Source of the DNA: Eremophila alpestris peregrina
Lineage: Eukaryota > Chordata > Aves > Passeriformes > Alaudidae
Direction: 5' to 3'
Length of the DNA stretch: 64,000 nucleotides
Assembly: GCA_009792885.1 (NCBI GenBank)
Contig: WMCF01000023.1
Coordinates: 10,934,013 to 10,998,012, forward strand
Each line of letters starts with the position of its first letter. Position 1 is the stretch's first letter. A model generated the notes under the pieces. That model worked only from the letters and a program-made list of their open reading frames with translations. It had not been told where the DNA came from and ran no database searches. The position numbers and the translations under genes are program-made. Positions 49,768-63,180 of the stretch are shown in pieces.

Positions 49768-50456
49768 CCGGGCCGAGAGCCGCCCCTGACCGAGGGGAGG
49801 GGTGCAGGGGGGCGGGGGAAGCGCTGCCCGGCCCAGCTGGGAAAGGGGCGCGTTGACCCTCCCCGCAATGTGCGCTCAGTTCGCAGAGCAGCGATGCTCG
49901 GACGCAGCCACCACCCGCTCCCCATCGCTGCACCCGGAACAACCCGCACAAGAAGAAGCTCTTTGCCTCCGGAGTGACATCTCCTCAGTCACCCAGACAG
50001 GGTCACTCAAGCGGAGTCACAGGAGACTGACTTTTTGTGGGTAGCTCATGGGGTTTTGCAGTTAACATAAATTTGCACACCACGGGGCTGAGGGGAGAAA
50101 GCTTTTGGATAGAGGGGGTTTTCCTCCATCGTGTCCACGTAGGTGCTTTCCAACACTTGGGCACTCCCTGTAAAATGCTCCATACGCTGCCTGAGGGAAA
50201 GGGAAGGGAAACTGCACCAGAAATGAGAGGTGGTGAGGGCTGGGCCTGTAGCAGGGGGGCTCTGAGCAAAGTGGCCTCCAAGGTCACAAGGGGCTCAGCA
50301 GTGATGGACACCCTTAAACTCTCAACAGCACCTAGTGCAGGCTGTAGTCTCAAAGAGGAACACAGTGGGCAGATGTACTGATCTCTTCACTAAAAACAGC
50401 AGTGCATTTCTGCTGTGAAAATGAATTGAAGCATATTACTTCTTTCCTCAAAAGCT

Positions 50457-50470
50457 CCTGCACGTGCAGG
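50457..50470. promoter_or_regulatory. Palindromic E-box upstream of TPH1
   Basis: CCTGCACGTGCAGG is a perfect 14-bp palindrome centred on CACGTG, the canonical CLOCK:BMAL1/USF site, about 0.7 kb upstream of the predicted TPH1 start. Function is inferred from motif and position. Confidence 0.4.
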
Positions 50471-53400
50471 AATAATAACCACATTAGCAGAAAACTACAT
50501 CTGTTCATATCATTTGTGCTGTAATTTATTTTCTTCATACACCTAGATGTGTTTATAATATAAAAACTCGTGGGTTTTTAGACTTCAATTATCCCGGTCC
50601 TCACTTTCTCCGCTCAGGTCAGACTTGGCAACATTAAGATAAGGGGATTTTGGTCCATAGCAGGAGAAGCCAAAACGTTCCCCAGGAACATAACCTCTTG
50701 GAGGTGTTAGGGGTCTCTTGGGGAGGAGAGATTTATTATTTTCTAATTGACCTGTCCAAAACCAAAGACTCTGATCCCTTTTTTGTGTTTTTTTTAGAAT
50801 GAACCCTTCAAAGAAATGCTCAAAATCAGCAGCAACTTGTTTCACTCTAATATACTCAAGTGTCTGAAAAAATCCCTAGTATCTTTCTCTTCAGTGCCTA
50901 AAAAAGGTTTCAAGCCTGAGACCTTGATTTCAGCTAGATCCCTTAGATACTGCAGTAACACACCTGGGAAATCATATTGATGAAGCCAACATACAGGTGA
51001 CACCTAACCCAGGCAGGCACAGTCACACTTGCACCAACATCTGTGATGATATCAGGGTCTGCCTTCTTCCTAAAAGGCACTGAAATTCAAACAATCCTGT
51101 TTCCAAGAGAACTGAGGATGACTAGCTCAGCCCTTCAGACACAGCACGAGATGTGAATGATTACATAGCTGGAAAAAACCTTTTTTTTTTTTTTCCAGTT
51201 TCCATTTTGTCACCAGATGCTTCAATTTTCGCAGATGCTTCAATAAAGAAAATGCCATACTTATCAATATACATCTTAACTGTTCAATGTTTCACTTCCT
51301 TCCTGAAGAATAGATCTCCCCATCAAATGAGCTGACTCAGAAAGCAAACAATTTGTAGGATCTTCACCCAGACTCCTAAGTGTGTGAGAGCCTGGTGTTA
51401 ATGATAAATCAGTAAACACAGGCACAGTAAGACACTTATGATAGAATATGACTAATCTGTCAATTCTCCCTAGCTTAAATGAAGCAATAATAACGGGGAA
51501 GCCACGGGCAGCTTGACCTGTAACTGCTGAAACAATGGGAATGGGGTCAGGAATGGCCAAGGAAATTTAACCTGATATGAAATCAACTAGTTACATAACC
51601 AGGTAACCAGGGTGCCCAGTTTTGGGGAGCAGATTAAAGCTGATTCACTGGTTTAGGAAGAAGTGCTTGTTCACCAGAGCCAATGCCCCGTGGTCTGAAA
51701 GGGCAGAAGCACAAAGCATGAAGGGACCCGATTACAGCCTGTTCCCACTGGGTGCTCGCTGGAGCCTGCTCTGCTCCTCTCCACACTGGGTTTCCAGCCC
51801 CTAGCAATCTGTGGATGGCTTTACAGGAGCTACTTAAAAGGTTTTATCCAAAAGCTGAATCTTAACAGTTCTAGGGGTGCAGAGTTCTGGAAAACCTCAC
51901 TCTGTCACTAGCACAGCTGCTGCTTTGTGTTTTCACACACAGAGAAAAAATCTTACCTTTTCCCAAAAGCTGGTAGCATATGCTACCATTTAAGAATGTG
52001 GTATTTAAGAGTGGGAGCTTGGGTCCCTCACCACAGAAGACAGCAATATGGCACAGCAGTCAGGTATGGAGCACAACACAAACAGGGCAGCAAAATGCAC
52101 AGGAGCTACCCTGTTCATTCTGGCAGGAGGTGGCACAAGCAAACACTGACCCAGGAAAAGTCTGAAATGTGACCTCTTTGGTCTGCAGGAGCACCAAGGC
52201 AAGGAGAGGCCAAAAGTTTTCAGTGGGATGTCAAATTTACACAGACCCTGAGGTGTGAGGAAGGGACTGTGAAGGACAGAGACAACTGGGGCATCAAAAC
52301 CATAGGGAGAGAGGCCTCCCTTTGTGCCACAGGGGATAAGGCAATACAGTGATTAATTTTTCTCTAAGGCCTGCAGGAGATTTCTCACACCCAGCCTCTC
52401 ATGCAGACAAAGCCCTCCAGACAGATAATCAGCACCTGAGGGTGGAGCACAAGTCTGACCCTGCTCAGAAGTGGGTCAAGCTGACCATGTTTTGCAGGAC
52501 AGGGCTTTGCCATGTGCAGCTGCCACAAAACCTCTCTCAATGGCACAGAACAACCATGGCAGTACTCACTGTGAAGGCTACCAGAGTGGCTTTCAGTGAT
52601 GTTTTTCCCTCATAATTCCTCATTAAATGAATTCTCCTCTGCTGCACTCAGATCTAAGTGACAGAGTGGTGTCAGACTGAAGTCCGATGTTTTCTCAGTC
52701 CTTTGCTGGAGTAGCTCCAGGAGCATCAAGCAGCTCCAGAAGAGACCATGAGTCCATTCCTCCTTCCCATCTGCTAGCTCAGAGGTGACTCTGCTCTAGT
52801 TTTCAGAGAGTTTCTGTTTTGTTCTTCAAAGCAGAAACTTGACAGCAGAGTTTGCAATCAAACAGTGGTTCTACCACCTGGGGGTACACATTTTTAGATA
52901 AATGCTCTGGTGATTTTTAGGCTGAGAAGTATTAAAACCAAGCTGTCACACCTGGAGATCTTCCCCTCCCTAGAGAGCCACACAGTAAAGAGATGCTTTT
53001 TGCTCTCTGAAACACAACATAAACGTTCTGCCCTACCTCTCCTCTTCTCTCACTCTGAGAAAGTTGGCTCTCTGTGGGTCAAATACTTAGGGATTCAACT
53101 AACCTGGCACATCTTTCCAGACATGGCACAAGTCTTGGATTTACCAACACTCTGAGGAAGCTGATCTGGGAGGGGAAAAGAAAGGTGGGAAAAGAAAAAT
53201 CAGGATACAGGGGTTCCTCACTGGGGGAGAGATAGAGTCAGGGGATGGTTTTGTTGAAATGGTGAGGCAAGAACCATGGAAAAGCAGATTGAGAACATTC
53301 TGTAAGTATATTAATCTTCTGCTGAAATGTAAGATTATCTACCTGAATGCAGCAAGACTGAAGGAGAGAATCAGTCAGCCCTAAAGTCTTCTCAATCCCA

Positions 53401-56400
53401 TCAAGGTCATCAGTGGGAATTACCTGATCTCCCCATGTGAAAGGAGAAAGTGCTCTCATCTCCAATAAGGCAATTTCACAGCATCACTTCTGAGGTATAA
53501 ACCCCCTTGGACTTTATTTGGCCCAGGTATCTGCCTTTCCAAGCAGGACCATTTGTCTGAGGCAAAGGGGCCACTTGAAACTTTTCCAGGGAAAGGTATG
53601 AAGTTGTATCTCCCTGAACAAAACAAGTTTAATACGACTTAGTACCAAGTCTGCTCTAATCATAATTACTTTCTCCAGAGCACACTACTGAAAATTCTAA
53701 TCACAGCCCTCTGCCTTTCTGTTAATTAACTGCTGCAGACAAGTCATGCCTTAAGAATCTCATGGCACTTAGACAAGCACTGTGGAAGTTACAGGGAAGA
53801 GTGAATATGATCATGCAGGCCTCTGCACAGTTTGTTTTCCAGTATAGGTTTTACAGATCTTCCTCATATTCTGATTGAATTTTTTCAATGCCCTTTTATA
53901 CTGATGCCCAAAAAACTGCTAGTCTGAAAGTCTAGCTCATTTTCTTCTACTGATTTTTAATATTTATAAAGCATTTACTGTCACAACACCTAAGCAACAG
54001 CATTCACCTCCAATCACTTTCTAACCTTCATTCTCTCAAGCTTAGGCTTTTCTCACCTAAATTAGGTAACCTGTCATTGTGGTATTTACCTTAATGCAGG
54101 GAGCTAAAAAGCTCCAAATCCAAAGCTTTTCAAATTTTCAAAGAAATGCATGGATCTGAAATCCCTGTCCTTCTACAGGGAATTCTTCCATTTTCTCCCT
54201 TCTTCTGTGAACCACAGTCCTCCCAACAAACACTTTCCAGAGCAATTCACCCAGCCTTTCACCAGCATGAGGCTGTGCCAGTGTCACACCCTGAACTCAG
54301 AGTAACCTTTGAGAAATGCCTAGATGTCTTTGTCCCTGAGAAGGGAACCACATCCCCAAGAGGGTGGTTTAGCAATCAGTTAATGATTCATGCTCCTGAA
54401 TAGTTGTCAATTAATAAAGTGTTTAATTCATAACCAGTTAATATGTGACAAAAGGAAAAGAGGGATTGCAATTATGCAATTATTTAAAACATTTACAAAT
54501 ATCTTTTTCCAATGAAAAGTGCAAGAACCAATGAGGTAAATTACCCTCTCATCCTGACTCAGCCAGCTGTAGTATCAACAGCCTTCAAGCACACTTATTT
54601 TGAAAAGCCAGAGCTGCTGTGTAAACCTACTGAAGCACATCCAGCCAACAGACCACTCACTGTTTGTATATTTGCTTTGGACTGTTTAAAGAAGTAATAT
54701 CAGCCCTTTCATCTGAGGCAGGAAATATTTTTCATTTCATAAAAGCTAAATAAAATCACGAGTGACATAAGTTACTTGCTGCTCTGAGCAAACAAGGTGT
54801 AGTTTTTTCCCAACAACTCCTTTGTAAACTCTTTACAAAAGGTTAGTTTAGATGCTGCTGGGACAATGGATAAACCAGGCTCTGATTTGTTTTTTTATAG
54901 TGACAACAATATCACAAAATTAATATCAATCAGCTACATTTCAAATCAAAGTGTAGTCTAGCTGGGAACCAAAGTTCTGAAAGAGCTCTTTGCTCCAGTT
55001 TCCTCTGGAGTTACTGGGTACAGAAGTGCCAATTTTCTTTTATTTCTTATCTCTTCAGAGTTGGCCAAGTTAACCTCAAGTTAAATGTGGGCCCCCTCAG
55101 CCAGCAAAGACTCCCTGTGTTACTAGAGCAAACAGGATTGAGTCCAGCCAGAACCATCAACCAGGGATGGGGAAAACCAAGTGGAAAGCTCAACAAACTG
55201 ATCTACCTGCCACCTCAACAAACTGATCTATCCTGGAGAGGACAAGGCCTTGAGCCTTGCAGACACTGCTCTGCTCAGGCTTGCACTCAGCTCAGGCAGG
55301 GCTGTGGTTTCACAGCAGTCTGAGAGAGGTCACAGCTCTGCTCTGCACCAGTCCTGGCCCCCAGAGCCTTGGCAAGGCAGGGAGGCTGAGAAGCTGCTTA
55401 GTGCTGGTGGCTCTGGCTCCAGGCACAAGGTGCAAAATGCCCAACCTGAAAATGAAAGATAAAGTATCCAAAAGGAGAAGGGTGTGCGAGACCTTAAGGC
55501 AACCTCAGCCACCAGCACTGAAAACAGCTCCTCATGGCATTCAGAAATTACTTCTGACCAAGTCCTGATACTTCTCATCCCTTGAGCACAAATTATAGTA
55601 GAAGTGGACTCCATTCACTGAGGAACCACCCTGGTACCGTTATTTCTACTACTATTATCGTTACAAAACCTCAGGAGTTATCCAGTGCTTTCTCATCACA
55701 GACAAACACAAAGCAAAATAGTCGAATGCATAAATAAGCCAGCTGATAAGAGCAGTCACAGAGTGTTTGTTAACCTCAGCCTGTTGGCCTAATTAGTAGA
55801 ACAGCAGCATATTGTGTATTCAGAGTGGGGTGGAGGAGCGAACAAAGGAGAAAGCTTTGTACTCGCTAATGATATGAGTAAGCAGAGCTCCGAAAGCGAT
55901 TGAGCAGACTTTGATCAACTCAGGAAAGAGAACAAGAGCTCTCCAGGTACTTCTGACACAGCTTCACCATGGGTTTGCGCCAGCAACCAGCCTCTGTCGT
56001 ACTCACATTCATTTAGAAAGTGTATCCAATATTAGATGTGCTGAATGTAAAAAGTAGGCAGACTGTATGCCAAGTTTTACACACTCCCTAAACACAGCCA
56101 AGCCAAGGGAAATGAAGAGGTGACTCCAAACAGTCACTGAAGACATTGGGTTTTCCCGTTCCAGCAGGTTTTTGGTGTTTCACCCTGTGCTGAAGTTGAT
56201 CAGCCTTTCTGAAGCAGAAGACATGGTCAGATTGCTCATTCCTAGCCAGTCTGTGAAAGGCCCTCAGGGCCTCACAACAAAGTGATCTCAGAGGACAGTT
56301 CTCTGTTCACAGATTTCAGACACCCCACATCCACTGAACTCCTGAAATCACACCATGAAACAGATGATAGAGGGTAGCCTCAGGTCTAGACACTGGCCAT

Positions 56401-59400
56401 TGACCAGCATAAATTAAATCACAGCCACTTTTTGCTCCAGGGATTAAAGCCAGCAGTGTAAACCCATCAATTCACAGCAACAACTTTAAACACACTGGCA
56501 ATTGTAAAATGTCCACCTCAGAGCTGTGAAACACATCATCATTTCCAAGACTGGCAAAAGCTGTTCATCTTGCTGTGTTATCATGACAGATGCTTTTTTC
56601 CTCTCTAAATTTCTTTTATCTTATTAGATTTTAGCTCCTATTATAGTTAGGACAATTTTGTATTGGGGCAAAATTAATTAGTTTGGATCAAAGTAAGGCT
56701 CCTTGAAATGTAACACTAATGAGTCTCATCTGCTTGATTAGAGAGCTTTGCTTTTAGGAACACTAGGTACAAAATTTTATTTCACAGAAACAAAACCTTA
56801 AAGGATTATTTAAGGTTGAAAGCATTAGCTAAACAATATCCAGGATCATGGATAAAAGATTAGGGTGGCAAATTGTGAGCAGACTTACAACTGACAAGAG
56901 GATGCAAGTGTAAACCAAAGCAGGCTAATGAGGATTTGTCAAAGAGGTGCAAGCAGAGCTAAGTGCAATTCACAAAAATATATTTAGTGAACTGACATTG
57001 TGCATCCCATCTATTCACTACTCTTTTCACCTGCTTGTAGGGACTAAATGGAAAAGAGTTTTGGATTGGAAAAGACAGTACCAATTTTTTGAAAGAAAAG
57101 ATGGGAAAAAAGTTCATTCTGGATGAATCAAACTAATATCTGACAAACTACCAGGACAAAAGATTTGCTTATTTTAAAATCTGATTTTAGTCAAGAACAA
57201 GTTGTGTTAATCAATTGGTTTGCTTTGATTGATGTGAAAATTACTCCAGAGAACAAACGGAGTTAAATAGATTGGGTATTCCCCATTTTTATTAAGCTTC
57301 TTCACCCCACCCACTTTCTCTTATCCATTTATACAAAGAATTAAAAAAACACAATCTAGAATTAACTTCCCGAAAGACAGGGACAAGTTGACCTGAAAAA
57401 CCACATGGTAAATGTAGTTATCAGAGATTTTCTGGTAAATTTGGCATAGCACACCATAAATGACATCTGCACAGCCACATGCTGTGCATTTGTGAATGAC
57501 AAACATGTGACACAAGCACGTGCAGTAGGATATAAGGAAACTGCCTTCTCCAAAGTGTCATCTCCCTCCAGAAACCTCTCCAGCACAGACACAAGACTAG
57601 GAATGGAGATGTGGTGCAGGTCCCAGCTGCTGGCAGAAACAGCTCCGTGTGAGGGAAGGCAGGAAGGCCACAACTGGACAAGGATATGCTTTTACACAGT
57701 GTCCATGGCCAAAGAAATCACTGTAAATGTGCGAGTGTGCTCTCAAAGCCAGCCAGGCAAGCACTGGGCAGTACAGCTGAACAGGCACCACCTTTGGCTG
57801 GTGGAAAACCATACAGACCTGCCATGGAATCACATCAAGGCACTGAGGGCTTGCACAGCTTTAGGCAGTCACACACAAAAAGCCTTTGGATAAATCAAGA
57901 ACTGAATTCCAACCTCTTTCACCTCTTTCCTCTGTTAAGATAAGGTTTCAACCCAAACGTTACCACTTTTTGTCAAAACTACCTTGACCTGCAACAGGCA
58001 ACACTGAAACAATGTTTTTATCCTTTTGCAACCTAACACAGGAATTCAAATTTAAAAAAAAACTCATTTCAAACACCCACATGGTCATCTTCTTCTGATG
58101 CCTTGCATACTGCACCTGTGCATAATATTCCTCCTGCCAGCCTTCTGCATTAAGTCAACAACAACAAAGACCACTGTGCCTGTTATTCATAAGCTTTTTG
58201 TTATTCGTGGAAGAAGCAAAAGGGCCCAGAGCATGTGTGGCAAGGAAAAATCTTTGTTTAATTTAATTATATTTACTTCTTTCAAGTCTATTTAAACTTG
58301 GGGATCAGCAGATCAGAGCTGGTTAATTAAATCATGACAGAATTTCCTTTACCCTGTGTGGGCAATCACGTCACGCTGTGTCACATTCAGCAGGTCCTTC
58401 CAACAGAGCACCCTCAACCTTTACACAGTGGACAAGAAATGAGCCTGCCTCCCAGATGGCACTGCAGTATTAAGAGCTCTTCTAATGCAAAAGCTGACAG
58501 CTGTGGAGTAACACTGTGGTTATTTTCAATACTTCCATTGTGGGGGTTGACTCCAGATCTGTTGGTTAACGTTACCGACAGTGCTGCAGTAAAAGATCTT
58601 ATTCAGATCCTTGTGTTCATCACTGAGTGCTGGACAAGAGGGAAGTGAGCAGGGTGGGCTCAAAAGCACAGACACACTGCTGGATGCTGTCCTCACCCCC
58701 TGCTCTGGTGTCCAAAAAGGCTGCAGAAGCAGGAAATCTTCTCTCAGATGTTTGCCTCTCAGGGTTACCCCTGGCTGCTCCTGCTTGTGTCCATAAGCAC
58801 ATGGACTGTGCAGGAATTGGCCTGGACAGCTCCAATCCCTCTCCAGAGCAACTCAATGCCAGTATATTTTGCATCCATCTCCCATCTTCTTATAAGAGTT
58901 GTGAGAACCTCTCCAATAAAGGAAGAAGGAGAAGGAGAAATCTTCCCTTTGTTTGGGCTTGGGATTTTCCCATGAGAGCAGCTCACACTAAACAGTGCCA
59001 ATTCATTTGTGTCTCTCAAAGACTTTCCTTGGACCTATATTATTTGTAAGCTCATAGGCAATTTCCTGTGTTTGTCTACTCATAAATGTCTTCTATTAAC
59101 CTCACAAAACCAGACTCCTCCCTTGCTCTTCCATGTTTTCGCCATTCACTTTTCTCTTTCCTATTATTCCAGCCTTTTCTGTCCACTACTGGTCTTCCTT
59201 CCATTCAGCCATTGTAGTGGCTTCATCCCAAATGACAAAATTGAGTAATTTTGCATGGTTTTTTATTCCCACCTAATCTGAAGCATTTGTCCTTCTTTTC
59301 TATTCTTTTAGTTTATTAAATCAAAATCTTTACTAACCAAGCTGGCATAAACTCAAAATGTCTTCCCATGGTTCCTGTGCCCAGCCTTCCCACCTGACTA

Positions 59401-61494
59401 ATGAGGAAACTCTCTGATGTTGAATAAAAGAGTTTGCACACTACAAAGAAGTTCTAATGGAAAATGAAACCTTCTGACATCACTGGCTAATTATAATGCA
59501 GCACTGTGGCTGTATAGCAGGGCAGGATAAAAGTGTGCACATATTTCCTGTGTGTTTCAATATCCTCCTATTGACAGAAGATAGGGTGACTGGTCTACTA
59601 CTGGAGGCCAGGAAATTATTTTTCTGGTTTCATTGGAATAATTGACAAAAGCATTTCCTTTCTATGTGAGGTTAACAGATGGCTTGTTAAAGTTACATCT
59701 TCTTTAAACAGAGCCGTCACCAAAAATTATATACATGACAACAAAAATAATATTGATACAAACTCACTGCAAAATTAAAATGAAGTTTGCATAACCTAAA
59801 GCACAGAATAAATAACTGCCACTATTACAACACAGAACACCAAGGTGCATTTACTTTTCTAAGATTTCCTTGGAAACTGGATGAAGCGACATAAACTGGG
59901 GAAGTGTCAACCTGGGACTTCAGTTACCATGGGCACAAAGATGCAGGCAGTCACTGTGCCTGTGCCAGGAGCAGGCTGCTGCAGACCAGTGGGCAACACA
60001 AGCACCAACCCTGCAGGACTCTGCTGTAACATTTTGCCTCTGCCATGCTCAAGATGTATGCCAGGCAAGGGCTTGCAACATCTGATTCTTCCTCACCTCC
60101 ATCATGATTTGGCACCCCTATGCCTCACCCAGCCAAGGGGGAGAGTGGGTGAATTAAAAACAGAAATCTTAAAAAATACAGCAATACTCACTAGACCACC
60201 TGCTGTGGTCTTAAAGACCTCATGTTCACCTTAAGCTTGTCTCATTTCCATCAGAGCAAGAGAAACTGCAAAGGAAATTCAGCTTTGAAAACAGAAAATG
60301 TAATCAGTGTTAGACTTTGGATAGACTGCACATCAGCTATTCCACCTGGACAGTTCTAGAATGATAACATAACTACAGATATGTAATACCTTTCTCCTTC
60401 AACTTCTTACTTATCCTCTTTGTTAGGATTCTTCCAGCTTTTCCCATTTTCCTTCTTTCTCCAGTATCTCTTCTTCATCTTTTTTCTTTCTCTATTACTG
60501 TCTTCTCTTCACGGGCTCCTACCACTGTTACCTTTTCTTTGTGAGCTCTTTCACAGTAGCCTCTGTATAAGATTCAGCTCTCAGACTTTACTGAGCCATC
60601 ATTGAGACCTGCAGCTCACAGGCAATGACCTGGGAGAAAAAAAACTGGAGCCCCAGTGGACTTTCCCTGGGTTCATTCATTTTCTCCACAGTAACAACTC
60701 AGAAGCAAACCCATTCTCTTACCCATCTTAGATGTCAGCTCCTTGCATTATAAAGCTTGGTTCCTTTTTGCCAAAGTGAATCAGGGAGGGGAACAAAAGG
60801 AGGTGTAGGAGCATTTCCCATTGCAAAGCCTCTGTTGATAGCTGTTGGCAATAACCTGGTTTGTTTTGCCATGTTGGTGATGTCAGGTTGGCTCAGCTCA
60901 CGCCCCATCGGCTCTGACTGAGGGCCTTTGCTCACTGCAGGGCTGAGGTACGTGGCTGCCTGGCCTTGCCTTCACCTGAAGGAGTTTTGGGAAATTGGAT
61001 AACATCACAGCAGACTGGTCCTTGCCCCAGGTGTGGCAGGTCCTTCCTTTCTCACTGACTTTGGCAGAGCACGTGAATTTCATTGTCATGGCCAACAAAA
61101 TGAAAAGCAAATGGCGAGCACTAAAAAGGACATTTAATTTTGAGGGGGGAAATAAAAGGATGCATTAGGGAACTGCTGTGACTAAAAGATTCTGCTCTTA
61201 GGGAAAAAAAAAAAAGGCAAATTATTCAGTGAAAAATAAGAGAGACTGCTGCTTTTGTAACTCCCAGTAGCAGCCACAATAAAGGTAGAGAGAAAGAACA
61301 CTGATTTTCCAGGCAAACAAAACCACAGTAACACCTCCATAGCTTTTAGTGCCAATATAATAAACTATGAAGATACTTCACTTAAAAATAAAGATTTTAT
61401 TATTTCTTTTGGATTCAGCTTAGCTTCAATGACAGGTGTTTATAACAGGGCAGTTTCATCTTACAAAGGACTCACCAGAGCACTCAGACAAGTA

Positions 61495-61566
61495 TTGAAC
61501 TAATAGTAGTGAAATTTAAAAGAAAATTAGAAAATTGTCTTTTAAATTTCACTACTATTAGTTCAA
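61495..61566. repeat. Perfect inverted repeat: 29-bp arms, 14-nt loop
   Basis: The left arm 61495-61523 (begins TTGAACTAATAG) and right arm 61538-61566 (ends CTATTAGTTCAA) are exact reverse complements over 29 bp. The spacer 61524-61537 is A-rich. It can form a strong, A+T-rich hairpin. No gene is recognised around it. Confidence 0.95.
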
Positions 61567-63174
61567 GCAGAGTGACATGGATATGAAGAAGCACAGAAAA
61601 GAGCTTTTTAGGTTTCATGGTTTAGCCTACCAGAAAGGCAAATTTGCATCATGAATATTGGGCAAGCATTAGGATATCAGCAACCACCTCCTTGCACTGC
61701 CAAAGGGGCAGATAAAAGCATTCAAATGCCACTGCTTTTTTTCCCCACAACCCAAATTTCTTTAGTTTTGTGGTGCTTTGTCCCACCAGGAAAAAGTTAT
61801 TATGCCAAATGTGCATAAAAATCAAGTCAACAGAATGTTAGAATCCTGTCTTTGAATGAAATTATTATATGGCTCTATTAAGACTAATTTAAAATAAGGC
61901 CTTCCAGTCTGCTTTCTGCATCAATTTTCCATGAATGTTCTCATGCCACAAGTCACATCCAGCTCTGTCCAAGCAGGATTGAGTTCCTGCTGCTTTCGTT
62001 CAATGGTTCAGATACCCACTTTTGTTCAGAGCTCTGCACAGAGCAGCGACAAGTACTTCTCATTTCTCCCAAAGGAGGGTGTTCTGGAGTTAATCATCTT
62101 TGGTCTGGAAGGAAGCTGCTCACCTGCTGGTAGACAGGCAGATAACCATTCTGAATCAAGGGGCCTAGAGAGCTCAGGCTTGCCAGTGGGTGTTAAAACA
62201 AGTTTAGGAGATGGAATTAAAAAAAATACCAAACCCAAACACCTCCCAAACCCTCCCTACCCCTCCCCCGAAAAACCCCAACCCCACCAAAACCCCTGAC
62301 ACGTGCTGCTCATGAAGCACAGGCCAAGGGAGGTCCCTGCTGGCAGGATGATGAAACACACGTGCACCAGTTCCAAATACATCATCCACCTCCTCATCCA
62401 CCTACTCCCACAATTTCTGCCCTCTCTGAACCCCACAAACACGGCACAGTTTCCTTGAATCACCCTGGCACCAGCCTCTCACTCCCCAAGGCAGCGCCAC
62501 TCCCACCGCACAAGGGGTGGGCAAGGAGGGAATCCCAGGCTCCAATTCCATGGTTATCCAGGATAAAAACTGCCAGCATACCTGAATTATCTCTCTGCTG
62601 AAACAAAGCTGGCTGAGCATTCCTGCAGCTCCTTCTGTTGCAGCTGAGCAGGAGGATGGGACCCACCTGGGTTCCCACATGGCATCAGTCATTTGTTCTG
62701 TCGCACAACAGGCACCAGGTATCAGTGACACTTAACAGTTCATCTGCCAGCAGTGGATAGTGGTGTGTTGAAAAGGAGAAGGAACAAAATAAAACAACAG
62801 ATCTTGTCTCAGCTTTTTTTTCTACTATTTTCTACTCATTTCAACTATGACAAAGTTCGGGAGATGCACACCAGAAATAATTCTTCACTATGGTGAAAAA
62901 TGATACTGGGGATGAACTCAGCTCAAAAAATGCTTATGGGATGAGACACATGTTAACTTCCAGACCATAAAAATGACTATGCAAGAAAAGCAAGAGTTAA
63001 AATAAATATTCAGCGAAGGAAAACATATTTTACAGCACAGAGACATTATGAAGAGGTTTGATTTTCCTCTTACAACTGACTTAAGAGTAACAGACATTTC
63101 CAGTGGCTCAGTAAACAAATTTAATTGACACTAGAATGAAGGAGAGCATATGGGTTTTTTTTAAAAAAAGAAGC

Positions 63175-63180
63175 TTTATT
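63175..63180 (-). terminator. Candidate poly(A) signal of the next minus-strand gene
   Basis: AATAAA on the minus strand with a T-rich run following it. The adjoining 63181-64000 shows no coding similarity to anything recognised and could be 3' UTR. By amniote synteny the next gene should be SAAL1 in this orientation, but its conserved C-terminal coding sequence was not found here. Confidence 0.25.

Larger units (their letters stand above)
49480..49990. promoter_or_regulatory. CpG island at the TPH1 promoter (edges approximate)
   Basis: The stretch is rich in G+C and CpG against an A+T-rich background, and holds the predicted TPH1 exon 1, TATA-like box and GC boxes. Around 49560-49660 the motif CCCGTGCC/CCCGCTCCT recurs imperfectly, producing two near-identical splice-donor sequences on the minus strand. 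Edges are judged by eye. Confidence 0.75.
50040..63120. other. Upstream intergenic DNA without recognised genes
   Basis: No exon of a known protein was recognised on either strand. The longest open frames (133 codons at 57492-57893 and 140 codons at 58627-59049, both plus) lack family motifs and are taken as chance. Items seen are the E-box palindrome, a 25-bp-period duplication at 55189-55230, the inverted repeat at 61.5 kb and a C-rich/G-rich tract at 62231-62297. Confidence 0.6.

Noticed and set aside
49288..49977. 229-codon plus-strand open frame over the TPH1 promoter island
   Set aside because: Same cause: GC-rich sequence lacking stop codons, antisense to the predicted TPH1 exon 1, no recognisable domain and no good start context.
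57492..57893. 133-codon plus-strand open frame in intergenic DNA
   Set aside because: No motifs and it begins at an alternative codon-free chance stretch; frames on the opposite strand are equally open.
58627..59049. 140-codon plus-strand open frame
   Set aside because: No family similarity, an RRRRR run from GAAGGAGAAGG-type sequence, and no splice logic with neighbours.
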